Source: Roseibium sp. MMSF_3544 (GTDB lineage: Bacteria > Pseudomonadota > Alphaproteobacteria > Rhizobiales > Stappiaceae). Taken from it: DNA of 64,000 bases. Every line of letters begins with the position of its first letter. The stretch's first letter is position 1. The position numbers and the translations under genes are program-made. Below, one piece after another: positions 36,401-44,825 of this stretch. The notes below the pieces were generated by a model. The model worked only from the letters and a program-made list of their open reading frames with translations. It was not told the DNA's origin and ran no database searches. The stretch spans positions 186,001 to 250,000 of the forward strand of contig NZ_JASHKA010000002.1 of assembly GCF_030732845.1 (NCBI RefSeq), read 5' to 3'.

Positions 36401-37587
36401 TCGGGGCCAGTGAAGACACCGCAGAAACGGCGCCTGCCGTCGCGAATGCGGAGCCGCCGCCTGCACCGACGGAACCTGCAACAGTCGCCGAAGCGGCAAC
36501 ACCCGCACCAGCTGCACAGCCGAGAGCAGTTGCCCAACCGCGCAACGTTCAGGCGGCTTCTGCAGCAGGCGGTCCTGAAGCTGAGGTTGCGTTTGCGCCA
36601 CCCGCAGGCGTCTCTGGCGGTTTCGACACCAAGCCGGCGGATAATCCTGCAACCTTTACCCAGACACCGGCGGCCTCCGCCAACCAGGATGCCGCCTCAA
36701 ACCTGATCGCGAGCCTTCCACCGGAAGGCGTCGGCACGGTGGCGCTGCGCAGCGCTGCAGCAAGCGGCAACCCGGCGGCGGAATTCCTGGTCGGTGTCAG
36801 GTACACCGAGGGTCAGGGTGTTCCGGCCGATTTGGCAGAGGCTGCGACCTGGTATCAGAAAGCGGCCAACAAGGGACTGCCCCCGGCGCAGTATCGCCTC
36901 GCCAGCCTTTACGAAAAGGGGCGGGGCGTCGAACGGGACGTTTCCAAGGCCAAGGCCTGGTATTCCCAGGCAGCACAGGCAGGCAACGCCAAGGCCATGC
37001 ACAATCTTGCCGTCCTTTATGCAGAAGGCGGGGGCGCTGAACCCGACTACGCCAAGGCGGCCATGTGGTTCGAAGCTGCCGCCAACTACGGTGTCAAGGA
37101 CAGCCTCTTTAATCTCGGAATTCTTTATGCAGGCGGCATCGGCGTCGATAAGGACCTGGTAGCCAGCTACAAGTGGTTCGCGATCGCAGCGGACAAGGGC
37201 GATCCGGAAGCTGCCAAGCGGCGGGACGACGTCGCGAACATGATGGATCAGCAGACACTTGCCAATGCGCGACTGGCGGTCGAAGGCTTCACGCTTGAAG
37301 AGCCGGATCCTGCGGCGAACAAGGTCACGCTAGAACCGGATTGGGCCGAAGAGGCCTCGCTTCCGGCATCCAATGTCTCGGTCGCGCCTCCTCCTGACAA
37401 CACCGCGATGATCCGGGAAGCGCAGGACAAGTTGAACTACCTCGGATTTGACACGGGCACGCCCGACGGCCAGATGGGACCGCGCACGCGCAGCGCGATC
37501 CGCGCCTTCCAGCGCAGTATCGGCATTCCCGAAACGGGAGAAGTCGACGGCAAGCTGATCGAAGAGCTCAAGAGTCAGGCAATTTGA
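33478..37587 (+). CDS. podJ: PodJ-like polar localization protein (coiled coil, one TM, Sel1 repeats, peptidoglycan binding)
   Basis: 1369 residues from ATG 33478 (the TTG 22 codons earlier has no RBS). Charged cytoplasmic N-terminus, then long coiled coils about 200-640 (KxLRxExGSL-like heptads), a disordered Ala/Pro/Glu stretch, a transmembrane helix about 900-920 (AILLTAVAVVLALGTFTAY), a Pro/Ala-rich periplasmic linker, four or five Sel1/TPR repeats (about 1087-1240; motifs like AEFLVGVRYTEGQGV, AQYRLASLYEKGRGV), and a C-terminal peptidoglycan-binding domain (about 1310-1369). This is the layout of Caulobacter PodJ and its rhizobial homologues, which organise pole-specific proteins. Proteolytic processing of the periplasmic part is known in Caulobacter. 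Confidence 0.82.
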   Translation: MPAWKKHEAGRRGRDAYESDDFYEATGRETAQERIERLTRTATALGHGYDPRSQGGRDDDDLTAVADELDRMLSERGGPAAGRPAATSRPHRASAGRTPPRQMTGMDDVLGALDRLDEQVQGLANATGAGDPGRSSSMRSQPQPGRYAVDALQEADHYSSPHRYPGEEDAEGFDDPYGYDPQPYRERTRVQRDASLHMYKDLGRRIDALRAPQEKALNQVREELGSLRDALGTITRGTSETVGRQNAELRRLADMVERLRADKRNDQSTREIRKEIADLKTMVGSTNVEGALQTLEHGYSHILQRLDELSRAAIDPRVLRGVTARLNEIEDAFAALPRSEHMTVLEDRVVNIAERMEELLERKGQAEMEPLRAELREVRGYVEQIDINGLVEGIDDRMKFVSGRLDDIEVLAREQRGLDSRLSAMEERMPEPETIARLQGRLEDIAGMMADDRSNPADMEHLTQVDRRLDDIVDRLERMEQAAPLPSADAGAFEALEKRLESISGKIDVIEKKASRPAPVIDAEAIKAVSGEDKKFLVQLQERLNDLSARLDEPKDTVTSADLDKLREEIGSMRASVAAPQSTDALEQRISDLAQLVSEGANVADDARFDQLGAKVAALAEQIESSSANTPGIEKVAPVLERIEQGLVQTRTDVTDIARKAAFDAVAQAPQPHFAQYDEAINALQGDLKRLLDAAEGGEQRTRNTFDSVKSVLGSLTERLDNLERVDIKTAQAAPVSAPAVEDASPAASISSVIVEDTSPAFTHQMQQTQEPLESPAAAADATTIQQDDRSRDRKADFIAAARRAAQAASVEAARLEQSQAESKSAENADEERGKARVGWLRNVLKRDKSAKKEDEKPEEQDDLELGVDDVAEETFEMPEAPVLPGDRPAPEAAQSGGGRRRAILLTAVAVVLALGTFTAYRFVANTSQEGDNVASAAPETTTVADAAPTFSDVEAAPAPSSDFADFQSDPGNAFGASEDTAETAPAVANAEPPPAPTEPATVAEAATPAPAAQPRAVAQPRNVQAASAAGGPEAEVAFAPPAGVSGGFDTKPADNPATFTQTPAASANQDAASNLIASLPPEGVGTVALRSAAASGNPAAEFLVGVRYTEGQGVPADLAEAATWYQKAANKGLPPAQYRLASLYEKGRGVERDVSKAKAWYSQAAQAGNAKAMHNLAVLYAEGGGAEPDYAKAAMWFEAAANYGVKDSLFNLGILYAGGIGVDKDLVASYKWFAIAADKGDPEAAKRRDDVANMMDQQTLANARLAVEGFTLEEPDPAANKVTLEPDWAEEASLPASNVSVAPPPDNTAMIREAQDKLNYLGFDTGTPDGQMGPRTRSAIRAFQRSIGIPETGEVDGKLIEELKSQAI

Positions 37588-37713
37588 GGAAATTTCACTC
37601 TGCCAAACCGAAGTGACCCGCTGGCTGGTTGACACACCGGTCAGCACCGGTCTTTAACCAGTTCAGTCTATTATCCTTGCAGTCTTATCTGCTGTCTGTT
37701 CCGGCGTAACCCT

Positions 37714-38643
37714 GTGCAACTATATCTGCCCATAGCCGAGATTCCGGTCAATATCTTCGTGATATTTGCCATGGGCGGTGCTGTGGGTTTTCTGTCCGGC
37801 CTGTTCGGTATTGGTGGCGGGTTCCTTCTCACGCCCTTGCTGATCTTTTCCGGCATCCCGCCCGCCGTGTCCGTTGCCACCGTAACAACCCAGGTGGTGG
37901 CGTCCTCTGCGTCGGCCGTTGTGACTTATTGGCGCCGCAAGGCGATTGACATGAAACTCGCAACGATCCTGCTGGCAGGGGGTGTTTTCGGGTCTCTTAT
38001 CGGTGTCATCCTATTCGATGTGCTGCAATCCGTCGGACAGCTGGACCTCGTCATTTCGCTTTCTTACGTGACATTTCTGGGCGCGATTGGCGGCCTGATG
38101 CTGTTTGAGTCCGTCAGGGCGATCCGGCGCCGAAAGGCCGGTGCTACGCCGAGCGCAAGAAAGCCGGGTCAGCACAACTGGATCCATGGCCTGCCGCTCA
38201 AGGTGCGTTTCCGTCAGTCGAAGCTTTATGTCAGCGTCATTCCGGTCGTCGGCCTCGGAGCGATCATCGGCTTCCTCGGGACGATTTTGGGTATCGGCGG
38301 CGGCTTCATGATGGTTCCGGCGTTGATTTATCTGCTCCGGGTGCCGACAAACATCGTCATCGGCACGTCTCTCTTTCAGATCCTGTTCACAATGGCGGCT
38401 GCGACCATATTCCACGCCATGGGGACCAAAACGGTCGACATCGTGCTGGCGATGACGCTGATGATCGGCGGGGTCATAGGCGCGCAGTTCGGTGCCCGCA
38501 TGGGCCAGAACCTGCGCGGTGACCAGCTTCGCCTTCTGCTGGCCCTTTTGGTTCTGGGTGTCGGCCTTCGTTTTGCCGTGGATCTGTTGCTGACACCGGA
38601 GGATCTTTATTCGATCGCAATCCGCAAGGGGGCAGGCGCATGA
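37714..38643 (+). CDS. TauE/SafE family sulfite/sulfonate exporter-like permease
   Basis: 309 residues with about eight helices; the two inverted halves show the family loops FGIGGGFLLTPLL (about 29-41) and LGIGGGFMMVPAL (about 194-206). Members export sulfite, sulfoacetate or related C2 compounds; for a large subfamily the substrate is unknown. Start is GTG at 37714. ATGA overlap (38640-38643) with the following TIGR02186-type gene. This gene pair is common in Rhizobiales and Rhodobacterales and suggests a two-part transporter. Confidence 0.88.
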   Translation: MQLYLPIAEIPVNIFVIFAMGGAVGFLSGLFGIGGGFLLTPLLIFSGIPPAVSVATVTTQVVASSASAVVTYWRRKAIDMKLATILLAGGVFGSLIGVILFDVLQSVGQLDLVISLSYVTFLGAIGGLMLFESVRAIRRRKAGATPSARKPGQHNWIHGLPLKVRFRQSKLYVSVIPVVGLGAIIGFLGTILGIGGGFMMVPALIYLLRVPTNIVIGTSLFQILFTMAAATIFHAMGTKTVDIVLAMTLMIGGVIGAQFGARMGQNLRGDQLRLLLALLVLGVGLRFAVDLLLTPEDLYSIAIRKGAGA

Positions 38644-39425
38644 TCCGGTTTGCCCTTTTGTTGGTTGTTTCCTTGTTGGGCGCGTCGGTCAGTGTGGCGC
38701 AGGACGAAGACCATTCGAATGATCTGGTGACTGCGCTGTCGTCTGACATGGTGTCGATCCAGTCGAACTTCACCGGGACCGAAATCGTGATTTTCGGTCA
38801 GGCAAGCGACATTGAACGGGCGCCCCATGCCGCGGAGGAATTCGAGCTTGCGATCGTTGTGGAAGGACCGCCGCAGGACATAACCACCAGGCGCAAAGGG
38901 CGTTTCCTAGGTGTCTGGGTCAACCGTGAAGCCGAGCGCTTTCAGAACGTGCCGTCCTTTTACGCGGTCGCCAGCACCGCCGATATCGGCGAGATCGCCG
39001 ACCGGACCTTGCTGGACGAATACGGCATCGGGCTCAATCACATCAATCTTGCTGTGTCGGGCGTATCAAACGTACCGCTTTCGGACCGCGATGACTTCCG
39101 CCGGGCGTTCATCAGGTTGCGTGAGGAATCCGACCTTTATTCGGAACGGGAAACGTCGATCGAGTTTCTGACCGAAACCATGTTCCGCACCACTATTCCC
39201 CTTCCGGCGAACATTCCCGTCGGCGACTATTCCGTCAAAAGTTTCCTGTTCAACGGGGGCGAACTGGTCTCTCACACGGAAGAAACCCTGGCGGTTGCCA
39301 AAATCGGCTTTGAGCAGGTGACGTTCGAACTCGCACAGAACTATCCGCTCGTTTATGGCGTTCTAGCTGTGATCCTGGCGATCTTCACCGGCTGGCTTGC
39401 CGGCGTCATTTTCAAGAAAGATTAG
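38640..39425 (+). CDS. TIGR02186 family membrane-anchored protein
   Basis: 261 residues: signal peptide (1-20), a large periplasmic beta-rich region (about 25-230), one C-terminal transmembrane helix (about 236-256) and a three-residue cytoplasmic tail. Family TIGR02186, unknown function, always next to TauE-like genes; it may gate or dock substrate for the permease. Its stop codon TAG (39423-39425) lies inside the left terminal repeat of the adjoining 532-bp element, so the end of the gene was formed, or at least touched, by that element. Confidence 0.85.
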   Translation: MIRFALLLVVSLLGASVSVAQDEDHSNDLVTALSSDMVSIQSNFTGTEIVIFGQASDIERAPHAAEEFELAIVVEGPPQDITTRRKGRFLGVWVNREAERFQNVPSFYAVASTADIGEIADRTLLDEYGIGLNHINLAVSGVSNVPLSDRDDFRRAFIRLREESDLYSERETSIEFLTETMFRTTIPLPANIPVGDYSVKSFLFNGGELVSHTEETLAVAKIGFEQVTFELAQNYPLVYGVLAVILAIFTGWLAGVIFKKD

Positions 39426-39953
39426 GGTACGGACTCATAAATGAAGTCGGTTTGGTTTGGATCGTTTTGGCCATATGAAAGGAGCGAACGCGCAGGAAAT
39501 GTGGTTCATTTTCAAGCCTTTCGCGACACGGCAGATGGTTAGAGCCCTTTTGAAGACTACAGAGCCGCTTGACCCGGTTTTCGGGTCTGGCGGCTAGGCG
39601 CGATCTGCGTGGCGGTCTGATGAACGCAAGCAGGGCGCAACGACGTCCGGCGGGTCTGAAAACTGGGCCTTCGGTGGGCCAATTCAGCCCATCTCCAGCG
39701 TTGCGGAGCTTGCCCGATGCGCCACATCGCACTGCGCTCCGCGCCTTGGATATGGGCTGAATTGGCTCCATCAAGTGGCTCCGTAGTCTTCAAAAGGGCT
39801 CTTAAACGGCCAAATCCGAAGGACGGCAAAATGGCTTTGCCTCGCAGCGTCATCTTGCTTGACCGGGCACAAAGCCCGCTCTTCGCACGCTTCCTTGCGA
39901 GATTTTGCCATTTCTGCCGCCAAATCAAATTCATTTATAGGTCCGTACCCTAA
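39422..39953. mobile_element. 532-bp nested-palindrome element (MITE-like)
   Basis: Ends: TTAGGGTACGGAC (39422-39434) is repeated exactly, inverted, at 39941-39953; the match extends to 24 bp with two mismatches (39435-39445 with 39930-39940). A second pair lies inside: 39541-39572 with 39771-39802, 32 bp with two mismatches. A third pair: 39677-39692 with 39752-39767, 15 of 16. There is no transposase. The left half has no supported frame and a 125-codon minus-strand frame (39557-39934) spans the symmetrical repeats, so I do not call it a gene. I cannot see a target duplication. Non-autonomous element or long structured RNA are both possible. Confidence 0.65.
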
Positions 39954-40036
39954 CCCTCCCACATTCCGCTGGAACTCGGGCTTGCTGTAGCTATTCTGAC
40001 GCAAGGAAAGTTTCGGGAATCACAAAGTGGGGCACC

Positions 40037-41137
40037 ATGACCGATCAGTCTTCTTCCGAACCGTCAGGTGGGGGATCTGGCAAGCGCGAGCTAACGCTGG
40101 ATGCCAAGGTCATCGACATAGCGATCCGTCTCGGTGTCCTGGGATTGTTCGCTTATTTCTCCCTGCAACTGATCGCACCGTTCTTCCTGTTCTTGCTGTG
40201 GGCTGTCGTGCTCACAGTGGCGCTTTATCCTGCCTATGGCTGGCTTGCGAAAAAACTTGGCGGGCGCAAGGTTCTTTCTGCGATCCTGATCACCCTTTTG
40301 TGCCTGGCAATCGTCATCGGACCGGTGGCGGTGCTCGTTATCAGCCTCGTTGAAACCCTGCAGGGCTGGTTTCACGGCATGACAGGGGAAGGCCTCAAGC
40401 TGCCCCCGCTTCCAGAAAGGCTCGCCGGTTTGCCAGTGATCGGGGACCGAATTGCCGAACTTTGGAACCTGGCCAGCCGCAGCCTTGAGCTGTTCTTTGA
40501 AAAGGTCGGCCCGATGGTCGTGCCGGCCGGTGGACGCATCCTGTCTACGCTGGCCTCGCTCAGCGGCAGCGTCCTTTTCTTTATCGTTTCAATCATTCTG
40601 GCCGGCTGCCTGTTTGTTCCAGGGCCCAAGCTTGCGCACGGTGCGAAACGTTTCGCCGACCGCATTATTGCCCCGCGCGGCGCCGAATTCGTTGACCTTG
40701 CGGGTGCCACGATCCGCAACGTGTCGCGCGGTGTGATCGGTGTCGCCGTCATCCAGGGCCTGCTGACCGGGATTCTTCTGATTGTCTTTGCCGTACCGCT
40801 CGCGGGTCTTCTGACCTTTGTGGCGTTGTTCCTGTGCATCATCCAGATCGGCCCGGCGCTCGTCATCGTTCCGACGATCATCTGGGCGTGGAGTTCCTGG
40901 GATCTTGTGCCTGCGCTCTTGTTTACGGTCCTCATGGTGCCGGTGATGTTGGTCGACAACGTACTGCGCCCGATCCTGATGTCGCGCGGTCTCGATGTGC
41001 CGATGCTGGTCATTCTGATCGGCGTTCTCGGCGGAACACTTGCCTACGGCTTGCTCGGTCTGTTCCTGGGCCCGGTCATCCTGGCGGTTTTCTACGAACT
41101 GGTCATCGCCTGGGTGAAGGTGGGTGAGGAAGGCTGA
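40037..41137 (+). CDS. AI-2E family transporter (YdbI/PerM-type permease)
   Basis: 366 residues, about eight helices in the inner membrane: a first pair at about 35-80, then a periplasmic loop near 100-150 and a helix-rich second half. Family segment GLFLGPVILAVFYELVIAW at the end and the LIxxIEGxxLTP-like region (LVDNVLRPILMSRG, about 300-315) are typical. AI-2E transporters include AI-2 exporters and Na+/H+ antiporters; substrate cannot be assigned. ATG with GGGGCACC ahead. Alone on its transcript. Confidence 0.85.
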   Translation: MTDQSSSEPSGGGSGKRELTLDAKVIDIAIRLGVLGLFAYFSLQLIAPFFLFLLWAVVLTVALYPAYGWLAKKLGGRKVLSAILITLLCLAIVIGPVAVLVISLVETLQGWFHGMTGEGLKLPPLPERLAGLPVIGDRIAELWNLASRSLELFFEKVGPMVVPAGGRILSTLASLSGSVLFFIVSIILAGCLFVPGPKLAHGAKRFADRIIAPRGAEFVDLAGATIRNVSRGVIGVAVIQGLLTGILLIVFAVPLAGLLTFVALFLCIIQIGPALVIVPTIIWAWSSWDLVPALLFTVLMVPVMLVDNVLRPILMSRGLDVPMLVILIGVLGGTLAYGLLGLFLGPVILAVFYELVIAWVKVGEEG

Positions 41138-41177
41138 CTTGGGACAAATCGAGGCGATAGTTCGCTTCGCAAACATT

Positions 41178-41375
41178 TGTCCCCTCACCCTAACCCTCTT
41201 CCAATGGGAGAGGGAGGACTGTCTGCCTCTTGGGCATTTACCGTATTGCGGTGACTTGTTGTATGAACCGAAGTCCGATGGGTTGCGGTAAATGTTACCA
41301 GCCCGCGCAATCGCAGGGCTTAAATTTACCTCTCCCCGTGGGAGAGGTCGGAGCGCAGCTCCGGGTGAGGGGACA
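41178..41375. repeat. Intergenic inverted-repeat element (CCCTCACCC type)
   Basis: TGTCCCCTCACCC (41178-41190) recurs inverted at 41363-41375, 13 of 13. Inside, the arms CTCTTCCAATGGGAGAGG and CTCTCCCCGTGGGAGAGG form small hairpins of their own. It lies in a 316-bp gap between the convergent AI-2E and pdeM genes. This type of 'CCCTCACCCTAACCCTC' repeat is widespread in proteobacterial gaps. Confidence 0.7.
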
Positions 41376-41453
41376 GAACTCTCAACATTAATGGAAATGG
41401 TTTCAAGACAGAGCGCATCCTCGACAAAGCCTCGCGGCATGGCTCTCTGACGA

Positions 41454-42191
41454 TCAATCCACCACCAGCCGGCTCGCCGTGAAGGGATAGAGCCGGTCAT
41501 TGCCGAGTAGAAAGACAGAAAACTGCCTACGGCGGAAGAGCGTTGTGTAGGCGCGGTCGGTGACGTTGAGCCCGCCCGTCAATGCACCGAAGGCCGGCAA
41601 GACAAGGCGGGTTCCGTCAGTGATGAAGCAGGAACGCCGGATCGAGCGGCCGAAACGGCGCACCCGGGCAACCGGATGAAGATGTCCGCAGATTTCTCCG
41701 GCGGTTTCCTTCAGGCCGATCTTTTCGACCGGTTCGTGCCGGAACTTGAGCGGCCCGACACTGATTTCGTCGACGGTCTCGCCGCACAACCGCACCGGTG
41801 CAACTGGATCGTGGTTGCCCGTCACCCAGATCCATTCGCGGCCAAGCTGCAATGTCGTGAGCATGGCACGATATGGCGCGGGCAGCCGGTCGGAACCGCT
41901 GGCATCGTGAAAGCTGTCTCCAAGGCAGATGACGCAAGCCGGGTCGAAGGCATCCATAACACCGGCCAGCTTCTCCAGCGTTGCGGCTGTATCGTAGGGC
42001 GGCAGCATGACGCCGCGCCGGGCGTAGCTTGAGCCCTTTTCCAGGTGGAGATCGGCGACAACCAGAAGGGATTCATCCGGCCACCACATAACACCGCTGT
42101 CGTGCAGCCCGACCAGCTGGCCGTTGATCTGAATGTCATGACATACCGGCGCAGATGCATATTTGCGCATTCGCGATGTCAGAACATTCAT
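41454..42191 (-). CDS. pdeM: Ligase-associated DNA damage response endonuclease PdeM
   Basis: 245 residues, calcineurin-type metallophosphoesterase: VADLHLEKG (about 45-53), CLGDSFHD (about 89-96), VTGNHDP (about 122-128), ICGHLHP (about 166-172) provide the metal ligands. PdeM belongs to the bacterial Lhr-Exo-PdeM-ligase repair set. It overlaps the lhr gene by four bases (42188-42191) and follows it in the operon. Compared with the usual four-gene cluster, the ligase is absent here and is found at 54812. Confidence 0.92.
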   Translation of the reverse strand: MNVLTSRMRKYASAPVCHDIQINGQLVGLHDSGVMWWPDESLLVVADLHLEKGSSYARRGVMLPPYDTAATLEKLAGVMDAFDPACVICLGDSFHDASGSDRLPAPYRAMLTTLQLGREWIWVTGNHDPVAPVRLCGETVDEISVGPLKFRHEPVEKIGLKETAGEICGHLHPVARVRRFGRSIRRSCFITDGTRLVLPAFGALTGGLNVTDRAYTTLFRRRQFSVFLLGNDRLYPFTASRLVVD

Positions 42192-44692
42192 TCCATGGCC
42201 TCCAGAACCAGATCTTCTGCCGCGCCTTCCAGAAGGGAATCCATAGCCTCGCCGTAGACCGGTTCTTTTCCTATTTCAAGAAGGATGGGCACGGCGAGAG
42301 GGGAGACGCGCGAAAGCGCAGTATGAGTGATTCGCCCTTGAATACGGGCAAGAAGTTCTCCAAGACGCGAGATATCCAAAAGTCCTTCCGCCGCATCGTT
42401 CCACGTGGCCTTCAGCAGAATATGGTCCGGCTCGTGAGCGCGCAGCACGTCGTAGATCAGGTCCGAGGACACAGTGACCTGGCGTCCGGTTTTCTCCTTC
42501 CCCGGGTGCCGGCGTTCAATCAGCCCGGCAATGACCGCGCAATTGCGGAACGTGCGCTTCATCAGGCTGGAATCCGCCAGCCAGGCGTCGAGATCGTCGC
42601 CGAGAATGTCTTCCTCAAAGAGCTCATTGAGCGGAATGCGGCCTGATGAAAACAGGAGCGAGAGATCGCCAAGACCCCAAACGGACAAAGCATAGTCATT
42701 GGCGACAAATCCCATCGGTCGCGCTCCCAGCCGTTCCAGCCGCTTTGTCAGCAACATGCCAAGCGTCTGGTGCGCCAGGCGCCCCTCGAACGGATAACAG
42801 ACCATGTAGTGCTTGTTGGAGCGCGGAAACGTCTCGACCAGGAGGCCATCGGGCGCCGGCAGAACGGACTTCTCGCGCTGGATTTCCAGCCAGTCGCGCA
42901 CCTGGACGGGCAGCTCTTTCCAGCTCGACGGTGTCGCCAACATCGCTCTCACACTCTTGGCCAGGTAAGTCGACAGCGGAAACTTGCCGCCCATATAGGA
43001 CGGGATCATCGGATTGTCGGAGTTGGTTCGCGAGACAAAGGCTTCGTTCTCGCGAACGCCCTCGAAACGGACGACCTCGCCACCGAACAGAAAGGTATCG
43101 CCCGGAACCATCTGGTCGATGAAATACTCCTCCATTTCACCGAGCACGCGGCCACCACGCCCAACCGGTGTCCGCCGACCGTCCGCCTTGGAGCGCACCA
43201 GCCGGATCTTGATCTTGGGCGCTTCGACGATGGTGCCGACATTGAGCCGGTATTGCTGTGCGATCTTCGGATGAGCAATGCGCCAGAGACCGTCCTTGCC
43301 CTTGCGCAGCTTGGCATACTGGTCGTAGCTCTTCAGCGCATAACCGCCGGTCGCGACAAAATCGACGACACGCTCGAAGGTTTCCCAGTCAAGCGCACGG
43401 TAGGTTTCGGACGAGCAGATTTCATCATAGGTCGCGGATAGGTCCAGGGCATCGGCACAGGCAAGGCCGAGAATGTGCTGGGCAAGCACGTCCAACGCGC
43501 CGGTACGCAGCGGCGGCGTGTCCTGCTCGCCCCGCTTGGAGGCTGCAAGCGCAGCCTGACATTCCAGCACCTCGAAGCGGTTAGAGGGAATGAGCACGGC
43601 TTTGGACGGCTCGTCCATCCTGTGGTTGGCGCGGCCGATCCTCTGTGCGAGACGGCTTGCGCCCTTGGGAGCGCCGATATTGACGACAAGATCGATATCG
43701 CCCCAGTCGATACCCATGTCGAGCGATGACGTCGCGACCACGGCCCTGAGCGTGCCCGTGGCCATCGCCGCTTCGACCTTGCGGCGTTGGCCGACGTCGA
43801 GAGATCCATGGTGAAGCGCGATCGGAAGCGTGTCCTCATTGATGCGCCAGAGCTCCTGGAAGACCATTTCCGCCTGGCTGCGCGTGTTCACGAACAACAG
43901 CGACACGTTGTGTGCCTTGATCATCCGGTAGATGTCGCCGATCGCGTAGCGAGAGGAGTGGCCTGACCACGGCAGGCGCTCCTCAGAGTCCAGAATGGAA
44001 ATCTCGGGCTGCGCGCCTCCGGTGACTTCAACAACATGGGAAAGTGCTCTGGTGTTGTCGCCCGGCTGGTCGACCAGATAGGCGCGCAAATCATCGGGTT
44101 CACCAACCGTTGCCGACAGGCCGATAGTGCGCAGCTCTGGAGCGAGGCGGCGTAAGCGCGCAAGCCCTAGTGCTAGAAGGTCGCCGCGCTTGGAGGTTAC
44201 AAGCGCATGGAGTTCGTCCAGGATGACGGTCTTGAGGGAAGAAAACAGCCTGGCGGAGCCTGGATCCGACAGAAGCAGCGCGATCTGCTCCGGCGTCGTC
44301 AGCAGGATATCCGGCGGGTTGAGCTTCTGGCGTTGACGTTTGTGCGTCGGGGTATCGCCAGTGCGGGTCTCCAGCCGGATCCCCAGCCCCATCTCGGCGA
44401 CTGGAGCTTCCAGGTTACGGGCAATGTCGACAGCGAGCGCCTTCAGTGGCGAAACGTATAGCGTATGTATTCCGTTCCCTGCCTGTCCCGGCTTGCGTTT
44501 GCCGCGTTGGTCGAGCTCCACAAGGCTCGGCAGAAAGCCTGCCAGCGTCTTGCCTGCCCCTGTCGGAGCAATCAGCAAGGTGGAGTGGCCTTGAGACAGG
44601 TGGTCAATGAGCTGCAACTGATGCGGCCGCGGGGCCCAACCCCGAGAGGCGAACCACGATTGAAAGCGGTTTGGTAGCAGCAGTGCGTCCAT
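42188..44692 (-). CDS. Ligase-associated DNA damage response DEXH helicase (Lhr-type)
   Basis: 834 residues, shorter than the 1500-residue Lhr but right for the Lhr-core group. Walker A IAPTGAGKTLAGF near 40-52, DEXH motif LDELHAL near 161-167, motif III SATVGEP near 197, motif VI QRIGRANHR near 361, then winged helix and the beta-barrel and C-terminal modules up to residue 830. A 3'-5' helicase acting on damaged or recombining DNA. Divergent from the exonuclease gene with an SOS box between them (44746-44760). Confidence 0.92.
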   Translation of the reverse strand: MDALLLPNRFQSWFASRGWAPRPHQLQLIDHLSQGHSTLLIAPTGAGKTLAGFLPSLVELDQRGKRKPGQAGNGIHTLYVSPLKALAVDIARNLEAPVAEMGLGIRLETRTGDTPTHKRQRQKLNPPDILLTTPEQIALLLSDPGSARLFSSLKTVILDELHALVTSKRGDLLALGLARLRRLAPELRTIGLSATVGEPDDLRAYLVDQPGDNTRALSHVVEVTGGAQPEISILDSEERLPWSGHSSRYAIGDIYRMIKAHNVSLLFVNTRSQAEMVFQELWRINEDTLPIALHHGSLDVGQRRKVEAAMATGTLRAVVATSSLDMGIDWGDIDLVVNIGAPKGASRLAQRIGRANHRMDEPSKAVLIPSNRFEVLECQAALAASKRGEQDTPPLRTGALDVLAQHILGLACADALDLSATYDEICSSETYRALDWETFERVVDFVATGGYALKSYDQYAKLRKGKDGLWRIAHPKIAQQYRLNVGTIVEAPKIKIRLVRSKADGRRTPVGRGGRVLGEMEEYFIDQMVPGDTFLFGGEVVRFEGVRENEAFVSRTNSDNPMIPSYMGGKFPLSTYLAKSVRAMLATPSSWKELPVQVRDWLEIQREKSVLPAPDGLLVETFPRSNKHYMVCYPFEGRLAHQTLGMLLTKRLERLGARPMGFVANDYALSVWGLGDLSLLFSSGRIPLNELFEEDILGDDLDAWLADSSLMKRTFRNCAVIAGLIERRHPGKEKTGRQVTVSSDLIYDVLRAHEPDHILLKATWNDAAEGLLDISRLGELLARIQGRITHTALSRVSPLAVPILLEIGKEPVYGEAMDSLLEGAAEDLVLEAME

Positions 44693-44745
44693 AAGACGGT
44701 TTTAGGCGACGGACCGCGAAAAGGCGAGGGGATGGACACAAAAAT

Positions 44746-44760
44746 GTTCACTTTGTGTTC
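44746..44760. promoter_or_regulatory. SOS box (alphaproteobacterial LexA site)
   Basis: GTTC-ACTTTGT-GTTC: exactly the GTTC-N7-GTTC direct repeat bound by alphaproteobacterial LexA. It is 54 bases upstream of the helicase start and 66 upstream of the exonuclease start, and therefore can repress both operons. Confidence 0.85.
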
Positions 44761-44825
44761 CGCTCGCCGCTTCGATATTCGATGGTCACTTGATTGTGGT
44801 CTTCATTCCGGAATTAATACCGCTA

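Noticed and set aside
39557-39934. 125-codon minus-strand frame in the nested-palindrome element
   Set aside because: It runs through inverted repeats on both sides and has no RBS or protein features; more likely by-product of the repeat.
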